Assembly (NCBI RefSeq): GCF_009909145.1
Contig: NZ_JAAAPJ010000017.1
Coordinates: 124,001 to 188,000 of the forward strand
Origin: Corallococcus silvisoli
GTDB taxonomy: Bacteria > Myxococcota > Myxococcia > Myxococcales > Myxococcaceae
DNA: 64,000 nucleotides
Direction: 5' to 3'
Numbering within the stretch: position 1 is the stretch's first letter; every line of letters begins with the position of its first letter. Shown piece by piece: positions 24,199 through 32,291 of the stretch. Below the pieces are notes generated by a model. The model saw only the letters and a list, made by a program, of their open reading frames with translations, was not told where the DNA came from and ran no database searches. The translations under genes were made by a program, and so were the position numbers.

Positions 24199-26160
24199 CT
24201 ACGCCTGCGCCGCCGCCAGCTTCTCCTGCGCGAGCTCCCACCGGGCATAGAGGTCTTCCAGCTCCTCCTTGCCCGCGCGGTGCGCGTCCATCAGCGGCTT
24301 CGCCCGGGCGAAGTCGTTGTAGAGCACCGGGTCCGCCAGCTGCCCCTCGCGGTCCTTCTGCTCGGCCTCCACCTTCGCGATGCGCTCCTCCAGCTTCGCG
24401 ATCTCCTTCTTGATGGGGCCCTCCACCACCGAGCGGCGCTGGCGCGCCTCCGCCTCCAGCCGCTTGCGCTCCTTCTCCGACACCGGGCCACTGCCCGCCG
24501 CGGCGCCCTTCCCGTTCGACGCGCCGGACTCCGCGCCCTCCGCCGCCAGCCGCGCCTGCTCCTGGTGGTAGAGGTATTCGTCCAGGTTGCCCGGGTGCGA
24601 CGTGAGCTTGCCGTCCGCCACCTCCCAGACGTGCGTGCACAGGCCGTTGATGAAGCTGCGGTTGTGGCTCACGAACAGGAGCGTGCCGCCGTACAGCTTC
24701 AGCGCTTCAATCAGCATCTCCGACGAGTCCAGGTCCAGGTGGTTCGTCGGCTCGTCCATCAGCAGGAAGTTGGACGGCACCAGGAGCAGCTTCGCCAGCG
24801 CCACGCGCGCGCGCTCGCCTCCGCTCAGCACGCCGATGGGCTTCTCCACGTCATCGCCGCTGAAGAGGAACGCCCCCAGCACGCCGCGCACGTAGCTCTC
24901 CGGCTTGTCCGCGGCCAGCGGGCGCACCTCTTCGATGATGGTGTTGTGGCGGTCCAGCTTGTCCGCGTGGTGCTGCGCGTAATAGCCCACCACCACGTTG
25001 TGCCCCAGCGTCACCTTCCCGCTGTCCGGCGCCAGCTCCCCCGCCACCATCTTTAGGAGCGTCGTCTTGCCCGCGCCGTTGGCGCCGACCACCGCGATGC
25101 GCTGGCCCCGCTCCAGGCGCGCGTCCAGCCCGTTGTAGACGGTGAGCGCGCCATAGCGCTTGGTGATGCCCTCCATCAGCACCACGTCCCGGCCGCTGCG
25201 CTCCACTTCCGGGAAGCGGAACTTCATCGTCTGGCGCTCTTCCAGGACCTGGACCTTCTCCAGCTTGGCCAGCATCTTGGCGCGGCTCTGCGCCTGCTTC
25301 GCCTTGGTGGCCTTGGCGCCGAACCGGTCGATGAAGCCCTGGAGCTCCGCGCGGCGCTGCTCCACCTTCTCCGCGCGCGCCTGCAGGAGCACCATCTCCT
25401 CCGCGCGCTGGCGCTTGTAGTCCTCGTAGTTGCCGGCGTACTCGCGCACGCCCTCCATCTCCAGCGACACCACCCGGTTGATCTGCCGGTTGAGGAAGTC
25501 GCGGTCGTGGGAGATGAGCACCATCGCCTTGTTGGAGCGGCGCAGGAACCCGTCGAACCAGGCGAGCGTGGGCACATCCAGGTGGTTGGTGGGCTCGTCC
25601 AGGAGCAGCAGGTCCGGGTCCTGGAGCAGCAACCCCGCGAGCGCGGCCCGCATGCGCCAGCCGCCCGACAGCGCCTGGGTGGGCTTGGACAGGTCCGCGT
25701 CCTTGAAGCCCAGGCCCTTGAGGATGCGCTCCGCGTGGTGCTTGCCGTAGCGGTTCTCGAAGTCGTCCAGCTCCGCGTGGAGGTCCGCCAGGGTCTGGGC
25801 CAGCTCCAGCTGCTCCTCCTCGTCCGTGGCCTGGGCGAGCGCGGCCTCCGTGTCCTTCAGGCGCGACTCCAGCGCATCCCGGCCGGGCACGGTGCTCATC
25901 ACCGCCTCCACCACCGTCCCCTCCGGCAGGCCGGCGATCTCCTGGGGCAGGTAGCCCGCCCGGGCCCGGCGGCTGTACTGGACGGTCCCCCCGTCCGGCA
26001 GGCTCGCCCCGGCGATGATCTTCATCAGGGAGGACTTCCCCGTCCCGTTCGCCCCCACCAGGCCCACCCGGTCCCTGGGACCGAGTGTGAAATTGTCCTC
26101 ATCGAAGAGGACCTTCTTTCCGTAGGCGAGGCTGATGTCCTGGGCGATGACGAGGCTCAT
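24199..26160 (-). CDS. ABC-F family ATPase (Uup/YheS type)
   Basis: A 653-residue soluble protein with two ABC nucleotide-binding domains. NBD1: GANGTGKSS Walker A, LSGGWRMRAALAGLLL signature, LLLLDEPTNHLD Walker B. NBD2: GANGAGKTT, LSGGERARVALAKLLL, FLLMDEPTNHLD. A positively charged inter-domain linker (about 240-320) and a C-terminal coiled coil (EIAKLEERIAKVEAEQ) match YheS/Uup proteins, which act on ribosomes rather than in transport. No membrane segment. The start is ATG at 26160; the open frame extends upstream but lacks a likely start. Confidence 0.92.
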   Translation of the reverse strand: MSLVIAQDISLAYGKKVLFDEDNFTLGPRDRVGLVGANGTGKSSLMKIIAGASLPDGGTVQYSRRARAGYLPQEIAGLPEGTVVEAVMSTVPGRDALESRLKDTEAALAQATDEEEQLELAQTLADLHAELDDFENRYGKHHAERILKGLGFKDADLSKPTQALSGGWRMRAALAGLLLQDPDLLLLDEPTNHLDVPTLAWFDGFLRRSNKAMVLISHDRDFLNRQINRVVSLEMEGVREYAGNYEDYKRQRAEEMVLLQARAEKVEQRRAELQGFIDRFGAKATKAKQAQSRAKMLAKLEKVQVLEERQTMKFRFPEVERSGRDVVLMEGITKRYGALTVYNGLDARLERGQRIAVVGANGAGKTTLLKMVAGELAPDSGKVTLGHNVVVGYYAQHHADKLDRHNTIIEEVRPLAADKPESYVRGVLGAFLFSGDDVEKPIGVLSGGERARVALAKLLLVPSNFLLMDEPTNHLDLDSSEMLIEALKLYGGTLLFVSHNRSFINGLCTHVWEVADGKLTSHPGNLDEYLYHQEQARLAAEGAESGASNGKGAAAGSGPVSEKERKRLEAEARQRRSVVEGPIKKEIAKLEERIAKVEAEQKDREGQLADPVLYNDFARAKPLMDAHRAGKEELEDLYARWELAQEKLAAAQA

Positions 26161-26244
26161 GGCGGAGGGGGAGATACCAGCCGGGGAGCCCCACGGGAAC
26201 GGTCCTGATGCCTGCCTGACCGCCCAGGGGGCACATCTCCCCGG

Positions 26245-26273
26245 TTGGGCGTTAGCCAGGGCTTGCCTATACT
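26245..26273 (+). promoter_or_regulatory. Candidate promoter of the PEGA Ser/Thr kinase, possibly leaderless
   Basis: TTGGGC (26245-26250), a 17-base spacer and TATACT (26268-26273). The -10 ends 10 bases before the ATG at 26284, so transcription would start about 4 bases upstream of, or at, the initiation codon. No Shine-Dalgarno sequence is visible. Confidence 0.45.
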
Positions 26274-26283
26274 CCCGCCACCC

Positions 26284-28050
26284 ATGGCCGCCCCCTGCCC
26301 CCACTGCGGAAGTACCGACGGACTCGACCACCTGTGCGCGGCGCAGAGTCTCCAACTGCTGGGCCAGGTCCTGGACGGCCGCTACAAGATTGAAAGCGTC
26401 CTGGGCCAGGGCGGCATGGGCATGGTCTTCCGGGCCACGCAGACGTCCGTGCAGCGCCCCGTGGCGGTGAAGACGCTCAACCCGTCGCTGGCCGCGGCGC
26501 CCCAGTTCTTCGAGCGCTTCCGCCGCGAGGCGGAGATCGCCAGCCGCCTGCGCCACCCGAACGTCATCACCATCTTCGACTTCGGCCGGGCCGCGGACGG
26601 CACCTGCTACTACGTGATGGAGCTCCTCAAGGGCGAAAGCCTCAAGGAGCTGGTGAAGCGCGAGGGCCCCATGACCCTCCGCCGCGCGGTGAACCTGCTG
26701 GAGCAGGCCACGCTGGGGCTCGCGCACGCGCACGAGGAGGGCTGCGTCCACCGCGACCTGAAGCCCCACAACATCATGGTCCAGGCGCTCGACGGGAAGG
26801 ACTTCGTCAAGGTGCTGGACTTCGGCCTGGTGAAGGCCCTGGAGCAGGACGAGGAGGAGCAGCTCACCTCCACCGGCCAGGTGCTGGGCACCCCGCAGTA
26901 CATGCCGCCCGAGCAGGCTGGTGGCGAGTCCGTGGACCAGCGCTCCGACCTGTACTCCATGGCGGGCGTGCTCTACTTCTGCCTCACGGGCAGCTCGCCC
27001 TACGGCGCGAACACCGTGCGCAAGGCGCTCACCGCCTCGCTCACCCAGCCAGTCCCGCCGGTGAACAGCAAGCGCCAGGGAGCGCCGGTGCCGCCGGAGC
27101 TGGACGCCTTCTTCGCCAAGGCGCTCGCGCCGGAGAAGGAGGACCGCTACCAGAACGCGCAGGAGTTCATTGACTCGCTGCTCGACGCGGTGGAGGGCCT
27201 GTCACAGGAGGAGCTGGACGCCCATCCCACGGGGGGTGCCCCCGGCGCCGAGCGGGGCACCGGCAGCCGCAGCCGTCCGGGCGCGGGCTCCAGCAGCCGC
27301 GCGGGCTCCGGCAGCAAGCTGGGCTCCGGCAGCCGTGCGGGCCGTGCTCCGGGAACGGGCGCGGCGAAGACGGGCTCACGCGTGGGGCTGGCCTCGCAGC
27401 CTCGGGGCACCACGCCCGCCGGAGCGCAGGCCGCGCCGCGGGCCACGACCAGCGCGGCCAACCCGCCGCTCTCCCCCGCCAACCGCGCCCGTCCGCCCGC
27501 CCCCCGCGCGGAGCCCGAGGCCCCGCCGCCACCCCAGGGCATGTCGGGGGGGGTGAAGGCCGCGATCATCGCCGTACCGCTGCTGCTCATCGGCGCGGGC
27601 GTGGCCGTGGTGATGACTCGCGGCGGTGGCAATGAGGCGCCCGTGACGCCGCCCCCCGTGGCGGCGACGACCCCGAAGGCGCCCGTGGAGCCGCCTCCCA
27701 CGCGGGTGCAGGACCCGGCGCCGACGACGCCCCAGCCGGCCGCCCGGCCCCAGGACGTGACGGTGGAGTTCACCTCCACGCCGTCCGGCGCGGCCATCTA
27801 CGACGGCGAGGCGCAGATCGGCACCACGCCCACGAAGCTGGTGCTGCCCCGCTCGAAGGCCTCCGTGCTGCGCTTCCGGCTCGGCGGGCACCAGGATGAG
27901 GAACGGACGCTGGACTACAGCCGGCTCGCGGACACGGCGGATCAGCACGTGAACGTGCGGCTGGAGCCGGTGCGCACCGCGGCCCCGACCCGGCCCACGA
28001 AGCCCCCGAAGCCCAACGGCAGCGACCCGGGCATCGGCGTCTTCGAGTAG
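26284..28050 (+). CDS. Transmembrane Ser/Thr protein kinase with zinc knuckle and PEGA domain
   Basis: A 588-residue protein. An N-terminal CPHCG...C knuckle (5-18) precedes a complete Hanks kinase domain: GQGGMG 41-46, K63, HRDLKPHN 156-163, DFG 179-181, PPE 208-210. A Ser/Gly/Pro/Ala-rich linker (about 310-425) leads to one TM helix (about 430-450) and an extracytoplasmic PEGA domain (VEFTSTPSGAAIYDGEAQIG...) that may bind wall or surface partners. This architecture is common among myxobacterial kinases. The ATG at 26284 is preferred to upstream starts because of the promoter position. It is divergent from the ABC-F gene. Confidence 0.92.
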   Translation: MAAPCPHCGSTDGLDHLCAAQSLQLLGQVLDGRYKIESVLGQGGMGMVFRATQTSVQRPVAVKTLNPSLAAAPQFFERFRREAEIASRLRHPNVITIFDFGRAADGTCYYVMELLKGESLKELVKREGPMTLRRAVNLLEQATLGLAHAHEEGCVHRDLKPHNIMVQALDGKDFVKVLDFGLVKALEQDEEEQLTSTGQVLGTPQYMPPEQAGGESVDQRSDLYSMAGVLYFCLTGSSPYGANTVRKALTASLTQPVPPVNSKRQGAPVPPELDAFFAKALAPEKEDRYQNAQEFIDSLLDAVEGLSQEELDAHPTGGAPGAERGTGSRSRPGAGSSSRAGSGSKLGSGSRAGRAPGTGAAKTGSRVGLASQPRGTTPAGAQAAPRATTSAANPPLSPANRARPPAPRAEPEAPPPPQGMSGGVKAAIIAVPLLLIGAGVAVVMTRGGGNEAPVTPPPVAATTPKAPVEPPPTRVQDPAPTTPQPAARPQDVTVEFTSTPSGAAIYDGEAQIGTTPTKLVLPRSKASVLRFRLGGHQDEERTLDYSRLADTADQHVNVRLEPVRTAAPTRPTKPPKPNGSDPGIGVFE

Positions 28051-28216
28051 GCGCGGGTCCAGGCCGGCCCGACGTACGACTCGGGTCCGGGACCGCCCCG
28101 AGCCACGATGCGCGAGGTCCGCGTTCGACCTCCCCCGCCCCCCTGCGCTCCAGGGGATGGGGTCAAGAGGGAGGCGCCCGCCGCGAGCGGCGCAACGCAT
28201 TCCTTGAGGGTCGGGT

Positions 28217-28235
28217 ACTGTGGATGCATCACAGT
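28217..28235. promoter_or_regulatory. Operator-like palindrome upstream of the small secreted protein
   Basis: ACTGTG (28217-28222) and CACAGT (28230-28235) flank GATGCAT, a perfect 6-7-6 repeat ending 27 bases before the start codon at 28263. It is the only notable element in the 212-base gap after the kinase gene, apart from a weak CTCGGG/CCCGAG stem near 28080. Confidence 0.4.
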
Positions 28236-28262
28236 CATCGATCCCTCCTCAGGAGTGAGTCA

Positions 28263-28580
28263 ATGAATGCGCGTCCCATGGCAGTCGCGGCGGTCTTGCT
28301 GGCCCTCTCGCCAGGCATCGCGAGGGCCGAAGACGTGGGCATTGAGTGGCGGAGGGCCGCCGATGCTGCTTGTCGAGGACAAGGCGGCGTCGAATTCATC
28401 CCTGGCGGAGAGCTGACGGACCTTGGGATCTGCTCCAACCTCCAGTGCAAGGGGAGCGACGGCAAGACAAGACGCATCACCCTGGACGACGGCGCTGTGT
28501 GCCACCGCTGGCGTCTTGAGCGCCCGCTCTTTTTCAGGGTGAGAGGCGTTTGCGCGAGCGGCAACTGCAAGATCAAATAG
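28263..28580 (+). CDS. Small secreted protein of unknown function
   Basis: A 105-residue protein with a signal peptide (MNARPMAVAAVLLALSPGIARA) and a mature part of about 83 residues with six Cys (AACRGQGG, ICSNLQCKG, AVCHRW, VCASGNCK), probably three disulphides. It is not recognised. The start is ATG at 28263 with AGGAG 8 bases upstream. Codon use is less GC-rich than neighbouring housekeeping genes, consistent with accessory status. Confidence 0.65.
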   Translation: MNARPMAVAAVLLALSPGIARAEDVGIEWRRAADAACRGQGGVEFIPGGELTDLGICSNLQCKGSDGKTRRITLDDGAVCHRWRLERPLFFRVRGVCASGNCKIK

Positions 28581-28637
28581 CAGTGCCAAGGAACCCAGGG
28601 ACGAATCGCAGGCAACTGGAGAGAAGGCTGGAGGTAG

Positions 28638-28787
28638 ATGGAGCGCTTCGTGACGCGCTCGGAGTCCACCTCAAGCCAGACACGTCAAGCGGAGGGCCAC
28701 GGCGTGGCAGCCCTGGTGGGCATGTTTGTCAGGCTGATCTACTATGTCGGCGCTCACCTCTTTCCCCCGTCAAAGGAGTCAGTGTGA
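28638..28787 (+). CDS. 49-residue small ORF overlapping the LamG gene start
   Basis: ATG at 28638 with GGAGG 5 bases upstream; the frame runs 49 codons and stops with TGA at 28785-28787, overlapping the GTG start of the next gene (GTGA). The product begins MERFVTRSESTSSQ and has one hydrophobic stretch (VAALVGMFVRLIYYVGAHLF). It may be a small membrane protein or a leader peptide whose translation controls the LamG gene. Evidence is only the ribosome site and the coupling overlap; it lies in the otherwise empty 203-base gap. Confidence 0.4.
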   Translation: MERFVTRSESTSSQTRQAEGHGVAALVGMFVRLIYYVGAHLFPPSKESV

Positions 28788-29968
28788 AAGGATTCACGTG
28801 GATGTTGAGCGCCGCCCTCGTGGTCATCGCGCCCGTCGCGACGAGCGAGGCCGTGCCCAACCGGGTCACCAATGGCCTGGTCGGCGAATGGAAGAGCACC
28901 ATCACGTCGCCATTCTTCCCCGAGCGGGCCCTTGATACGAGTGGCTTGGGACAGACCGCGACGGTCGTGGGCTCGAAGGTGCAGTCCTGGGGCTGGTGGG
29001 ACAACGGCATGGATCTGGTGGGTGACCGGTACCTCCAGGTGGCCAACTCGCCCTACCTGAACTTCGGCACCGGCAGCTTCACCTTGACGGCGTGGATCCG
29101 CATGTCGGACACCAGCCGCTACAACAAGACCATCATCGACAACCGGGGCACCGACGGGCGCGGCTATTCGTTCGCGGTCACCGAAGGCAACAAGCTGCTG
29201 CTCCAGTTGGCGGACGAGACGGGCTGGCTCAACTACACTTCGTCACCCTATCTGGTGCCCAATCGCTGGCATCACGTGGCGGTGAGCGTCAACCGCACCT
29301 CGTGGCCAGTGAACATCTCCTTCTACGTCGATGGGTACGACGCCGGCCTGGCCACGCCCAAGATGGGCAACATCAACAACACCAACAACCCGTTCTACAT
29401 CGGCGGCCACAAGGACAGCGCCTGGTATCGGTTCTCCGACCGCCTGGATGAGGTGTTCGTCTTCAACCGCGCCCTGCCCAACTACGAAATCTGGAACGTG
29501 CTGAACCCGGGACGGCCCTACTACACGCCGTCCTACTGGAATGACAACAGCCGGCAGGGCCAGAACAACTGCTACAACTACGCCAACAACAAGGCCACCA
29601 ACACGTTCGCCCAGCCGGGCCGGGCCACCGGCGCGCAGGCGTCGTACATGGATTGCGCCCTGGTGCGGCAGGCCGCCATCAATGACGGCCTGGAGCCCAT
29701 CCCCGACTATCCGAGCAGCTTCCTCAACTTCAAGACGAGCGCCGCGCTGGTGGTGGCCCCGGGCTACGACTACCACTGGTACCGACTCGACGAGAACGGC
29801 ACCTGGTCCCACAAGCCGGGCGGGACGCGCGCGACGAACCTGGACAACGCGGGCCAGGTCATCACGGATCCTCGCACCGCCAACCGTGGCCCTTACACCC
29901 AGTTCTGCGGCTTCTTCATGCTCTGGTCGGACATCGCCGAAGGCTACGGCCACGAGTTCATCAACTAG
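28784..29968 (+). CDS. Secreted LamG/concanavalin-A-like domain protein
   Basis: A 394-residue exported protein: signal peptide (about 1-25), then a LamG/laminin-G jelly-roll (about 30-245) with FTLTAWIRMSD, IIDNRGTDGRGYSFAV, NRWHHVAVSVNRT and DEVFVFNRALPNYEI, typical of carbohydrate- or matrix-binding modules. The last 150 residues begin NNCYNYANNKATNTFAQPGR and are unrecognised, with conserved-looking Cys and aromatic residues. The start is GTG at 28784 with AAGGAG upstream and overlap with the small ORF. It is followed after 26 bases by another secreted protein, so they are probably co-transcribed. Confidence 0.78.
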   Translation: MKGFTWMLSAALVVIAPVATSEAVPNRVTNGLVGEWKSTITSPFFPERALDTSGLGQTATVVGSKVQSWGWWDNGMDLVGDRYLQVANSPYLNFGTGSFTLTAWIRMSDTSRYNKTIIDNRGTDGRGYSFAVTEGNKLLLQLADETGWLNYTSSPYLVPNRWHHVAVSVNRTSWPVNISFYVDGYDAGLATPKMGNINNTNNPFYIGGHKDSAWYRFSDRLDEVFVFNRALPNYEIWNVLNPGRPYYTPSYWNDNSRQGQNNCYNYANNKATNTFAQPGRATGAQASYMDCALVRQAAINDGLEPIPDYPSSFLNFKTSAALVVAPGYDYHWYRLDENGTWSHKPGGTRATNLDNAGQVITDPRTANRGPYTQFCGFFMLWSDIAEGYGHEFIN

Positions 29969-29994
29969 TCCCCCCTTTCCACGGAGAACCTTCC

Positions 29995-30495
29995 ATGTCG
30001 CGTCTTTCGTTTCGTGCGTTCGTCGTGTGCGGTGTGCTGGGACTGGGTGTCGCCGGGTCGCTGACGGCCTCCGCGTCGGACCTCCAGGCCGAGCAGCCCC
30101 AGCAGGGGCTGCGTGTGACCTTCCTGCTGTACTCGGGCCGCCCCAACCCGAGCGTGCTCGTGACCGACCCCGCCCAGGTGCGCGCCATCGAGGAACAGCT
30201 CGCCCGGGCGCAGGCGAACGGGCAGCGTACCTCGGTGGCCGAGTCCCCCGCCGTCCTGGGCTACACGGGCATCCAGATCGAGCGTCTGGGTGACGCGAGC
30301 CGGGGCAGCGCGCCGCTGGTGCTGAAGGGCGATGTCCTGCGGGAGAAGGCAGCCCCCGACCAGGCGGCCCTCGCGCCCGCGTCGGGCACGGTGTCCCGCG
30401 ACGCCGCGGGACTCGAAGCGTGGCTGCTCGACCTGGGCCGTAAGCAGCAGGTGATTGGCGACGTCGAGCTGTCGGTCATCCGCACCGCGAAGTAA
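29995..30495 (+). CDS. Secreted protein with SGRPNP motif
   Basis: A 166-residue protein: signal peptide 1-28, then a compact domain starting LRVTFLLYSGRPNPSVLVTD and continuing with VRAIEEQLARAQ and YTGIQIERLGD. I recognise the SGRPNP motif as recurring in small bacterial secreted proteins of unknown function, but have no family name. It is second in an operon with the LamG protein and probably acts at the cell surface with it. A 13-bp perfect hairpin follows. Confidence 0.7.
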   Translation: MSRLSFRAFVVCGVLGLGVAGSLTASASDLQAEQPQQGLRVTFLLYSGRPNPSVLVTDPAQVRAIEEQLARAQANGQRTSVAESPAVLGYTGIQIERLGDASRGSAPLVLKGDVLREKAAPDQAALAPASGTVSRDAAGLEAWLLDLGRKQQVIGDVELSVIRTAK

Positions 30496-30512
30496 CCCCG
30501 GCGCGGTCCCAC

Positions 30513-30547
30513 GACCGCGGGCCCTCCCCACTCCAGGGCCCGCGGTC
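30513..30547 (+). terminator. 13-bp perfect GC hairpin after the LamG operon
   Basis: GACCGCGGGCCCT (30513-30525) and AGGGCCCGCGGTC (30535-30547) pair perfectly around a 9-base loop, 18 bases after the stop codon. There is no T-tract; the position and stability indicate a terminator or mRNA 3' stabiliser. Confidence 0.65.
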
Positions 30548-30689
30548 CCCCGGGGGATGCGACATGGACATCCTGGCCGTTCCTCGCGGTCGCTATCACC
30601 CGATGAGAATGGATTGGACAGGCAACGCCGTGACTTCCGTGTCTTGTCCTCCGACGCGGAAACCCTGACAGCCATGTCATGCGCGGCGT

Positions 30690-30754
30690 GGAACTCCCTC
30701 TGAGCGGTGCTCCCGACAGCGCCTGGAACACCCCTTGCTCCAGGAGGGAGTTCC
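30690..30754 (+). promoter_or_regulatory. Structured leader of the outer-membrane protein gene
   Basis: GGAACTCCCTC (30690-30700) and GAGGGAGTTCC (30744-30754) are perfect 11-bp complements enclosing a smaller CTGGA/TCCAG stem. The structure ends 13 bases before the ATG at 30768 and could mask or expose the ribosome-binding region. The rest of the 272-base gap shows nothing further. Confidence 0.35.
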
Positions 30755-30767
30755 CGCGGTCGGAGAC

Positions 30768-31463
30768 ATGCGCTTGAACAACGCGATTCTGATTTCAGTC
30801 CTCCTTCTTCTCAGTACGACCCAGGCACGGGCACAGGCCCCGGAGGCGACGGAGCAGCGGCGCTCCGTGGGCGTGCGACCCGCCCATGCGCTCTGGATAT
30901 CGCCCGTGGTCCACGGCTCGCTCATGATGTCGGGCCCCCTCGTGGCCGGCTTGCTTCATCTGGCGCTCCCGGTCGGCATGAATCTCCAGGTGTCGGACCG
31001 GACGGACCTCGTCATTGAAGTCACGCCCAGATTCTCGCGCCGCCCCTGCACTGATCCGGTCCCCCGCTGCGGCACGATGCGGGCCCTCACGGTCTCCACC
31101 GGTGTGGCCTGGACACCGTGGCCACGCGCGCGGGGGGACGGCTTCTTCATCCAGCCAAAGCTGAGCGGGATGGTGAGCACCATGACGGACAGGGATGAGG
31201 CCAACGTAGGAGCCCCCGCGGACCGAAGCATCACGGGAGGGCAGCTCACCCTGGGCCTCGACCTGGGATACCGGAAGACGACCGCGCGCTCGGGCGCCTA
31301 TCTCGCCGCGCTGATCGGCGCGGGCGCGGGGTACAGCTGGAACCAGCGGCGCAAGGAGCTGGACATCGGGGGGCAGTACCTTCTGCCCTGGGGCGACACA
31401 CGCAGGAGTGGACGCATCGTGGACCTCAACCTCGACGTCCTGCGTCTGGGCGTCACCTTCTGA
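30768..31463 (+). CDS. Predicted outer-membrane beta-barrel protein
   Basis: A 231-residue exported protein: signal peptide (MRLNNAILISVLLLLSTTQARA), then alternating amphipathic strands (TDLVIEVTPRFSRR, GFFIQPKLSGMV, LTLGLDLGYRKT, GAYLAALIGAGAGYSW) ending with a C-terminal aromatic residue (VLRLGVTF), typical of small 8-strand barrels. No named family recognised. The ATG at 30768 gives the signal peptide; an earlier ATG at 30735 would disrupt it. Confidence 0.7.
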   Translation: MRLNNAILISVLLLLSTTQARAQAPEATEQRRSVGVRPAHALWISPVVHGSLMMSGPLVAGLLHLALPVGMNLQVSDRTDLVIEVTPRFSRRPCTDPVPRCGTMRALTVSTGVAWTPWPRARGDGFFIQPKLSGMVSTMTDRDEANVGAPADRSITGGQLTLGLDLGYRKTTARSGAYLAALIGAGAGYSWNQRRKELDIGGQYLLPWGDTRRSGRIVDLNLDVLRLGVTF

Positions 31464-31563
31464 GCGGCGACGTGGGACTCCCCCTCCCGGGAGCCCCCGG
31501 CCCCCAGCCCCCTCATCCCCGCGGCTCGCATCAGCCACGGGCAGCGATTGCCTTGGGGCGCGG

Positions 31564-32229
31564 TCACACGTACGGGCTGCCACGGGCCGCGGCGCTGGCG
31601 GCGGTGAAGCCGCGGTCCATCAGCTCGACGAACACCTCGCGGTTGGCGGCGGCACTGCCTGAGCGCTTGCCGCGCAGGGCCTCGCGGAAGGCCACGCGGT
31701 AGGCCCCGACCAGCAGCGCGGCGACCAAACGCGCGATGGGATCGCCGACCGGTGCCCCCACGCTCTCGGCGAGCAGCCTGCCGATGTCGCGCTCCAGCTC
31801 CTCGGTCAGCTCGCGGGTGTAGGCCCGGAGCGCGGGGCTGTCGGCCACGACCTTCCAGAAGCCGGAGACGACAGGGGTCACCTTCACGAACGCGTGTTGC
31901 TGCTCGACCAGCTCGTGAACCAACGCTCGCAGCGCCGCCACCGGGGAGCGGCGACCGCGGCTGGCGAGCGCGTCGCGCACGAGCGTCTGCGCCTCGTCGC
32001 TCCGGTCGAAGAAGAGATCCTCCTTGCGGGGAAAGTAGTTGAACACCGTCATCTTCGACACGTTGGACGCGGCCGCCACGTCGTCGATGGTCACGTGCTC
32101 GAAGCCGCGCTCGGTGAAGAGCTTCGTGGCGATGTTCGAGATGAGCTGGCGCGTCGCCCTCTTCTTGCGCTCACGCAGCCCCTCGGGTTTGGCGGCCGGG
32201 TCGCTCGGTCGGCGGTCGGATTCGGACAT
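31564..32229 (-). CDS. TetR-family transcriptional regulator
   Basis: A 221-residue repressor-type protein: N-terminal TetR HTH (RKKRATRQLISNIATKLFTE, then GFEHVTIDDVAAASNVSKMT and VFNYFPRKEDLFF) and a helical ligand-binding C-terminal domain. The start is ATG at 32229. It is divergently transcribed from the FAD monooxygenase gene, with a 62-base shared region containing a 17-base palindrome, so it very likely represses itself and the monooxygenase until an aromatic or lipophilic inducer binds. Confidence 0.92.
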   Translation of the reverse strand: MSESDRRPSDPAAKPEGLRERKKRATRQLISNIATKLFTERGFEHVTIDDVAAASNVSKMTVFNYFPRKEDLFFDRSDEAQTLVRDALASRGRRSPVAALRALVHELVEQQHAFVKVTPVVSGFWKVVADSPALRAYTRELTEELERDIGRLLAESVGAPVGDPIARLVAALLVGAYRVAFREALRGKRSGSAAANREVFVELMDRGFTAASAAARGSPYV

Positions 32230-32254
32230 GGAGCAACTGTAGGTCGAATACGAA

Positions 32255-32271
32255 TTTGTATCCGGTACAAA
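32255..32271. promoter_or_regulatory. TetR operator candidate
   Basis: TTTGTA-TCCGG-TACAAA, a perfect 6-5-6 inverted repeat in the TetR/monooxygenase divergent promoter; outer bases GAA/TTC extend the symmetry with a one-base slip. It is AT-rich compared with its surroundings. Confidence 0.6.
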
Positions 32272-32291
32272 ATTCTGACACCTTCGCCGGC

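Noticed and set aside
27147..27797. 216-codon minus-strand ORF opposite the kinase linker
   Set aside because: It is the complement of a Ser/Pro/Ala-rich linker; no independent evidence.
30561..30668. Short ORF of about 34 codons in the gap before the barrel-protein gene
   Set aside because: No ribosome-binding site and composition not typical of coding sequence.
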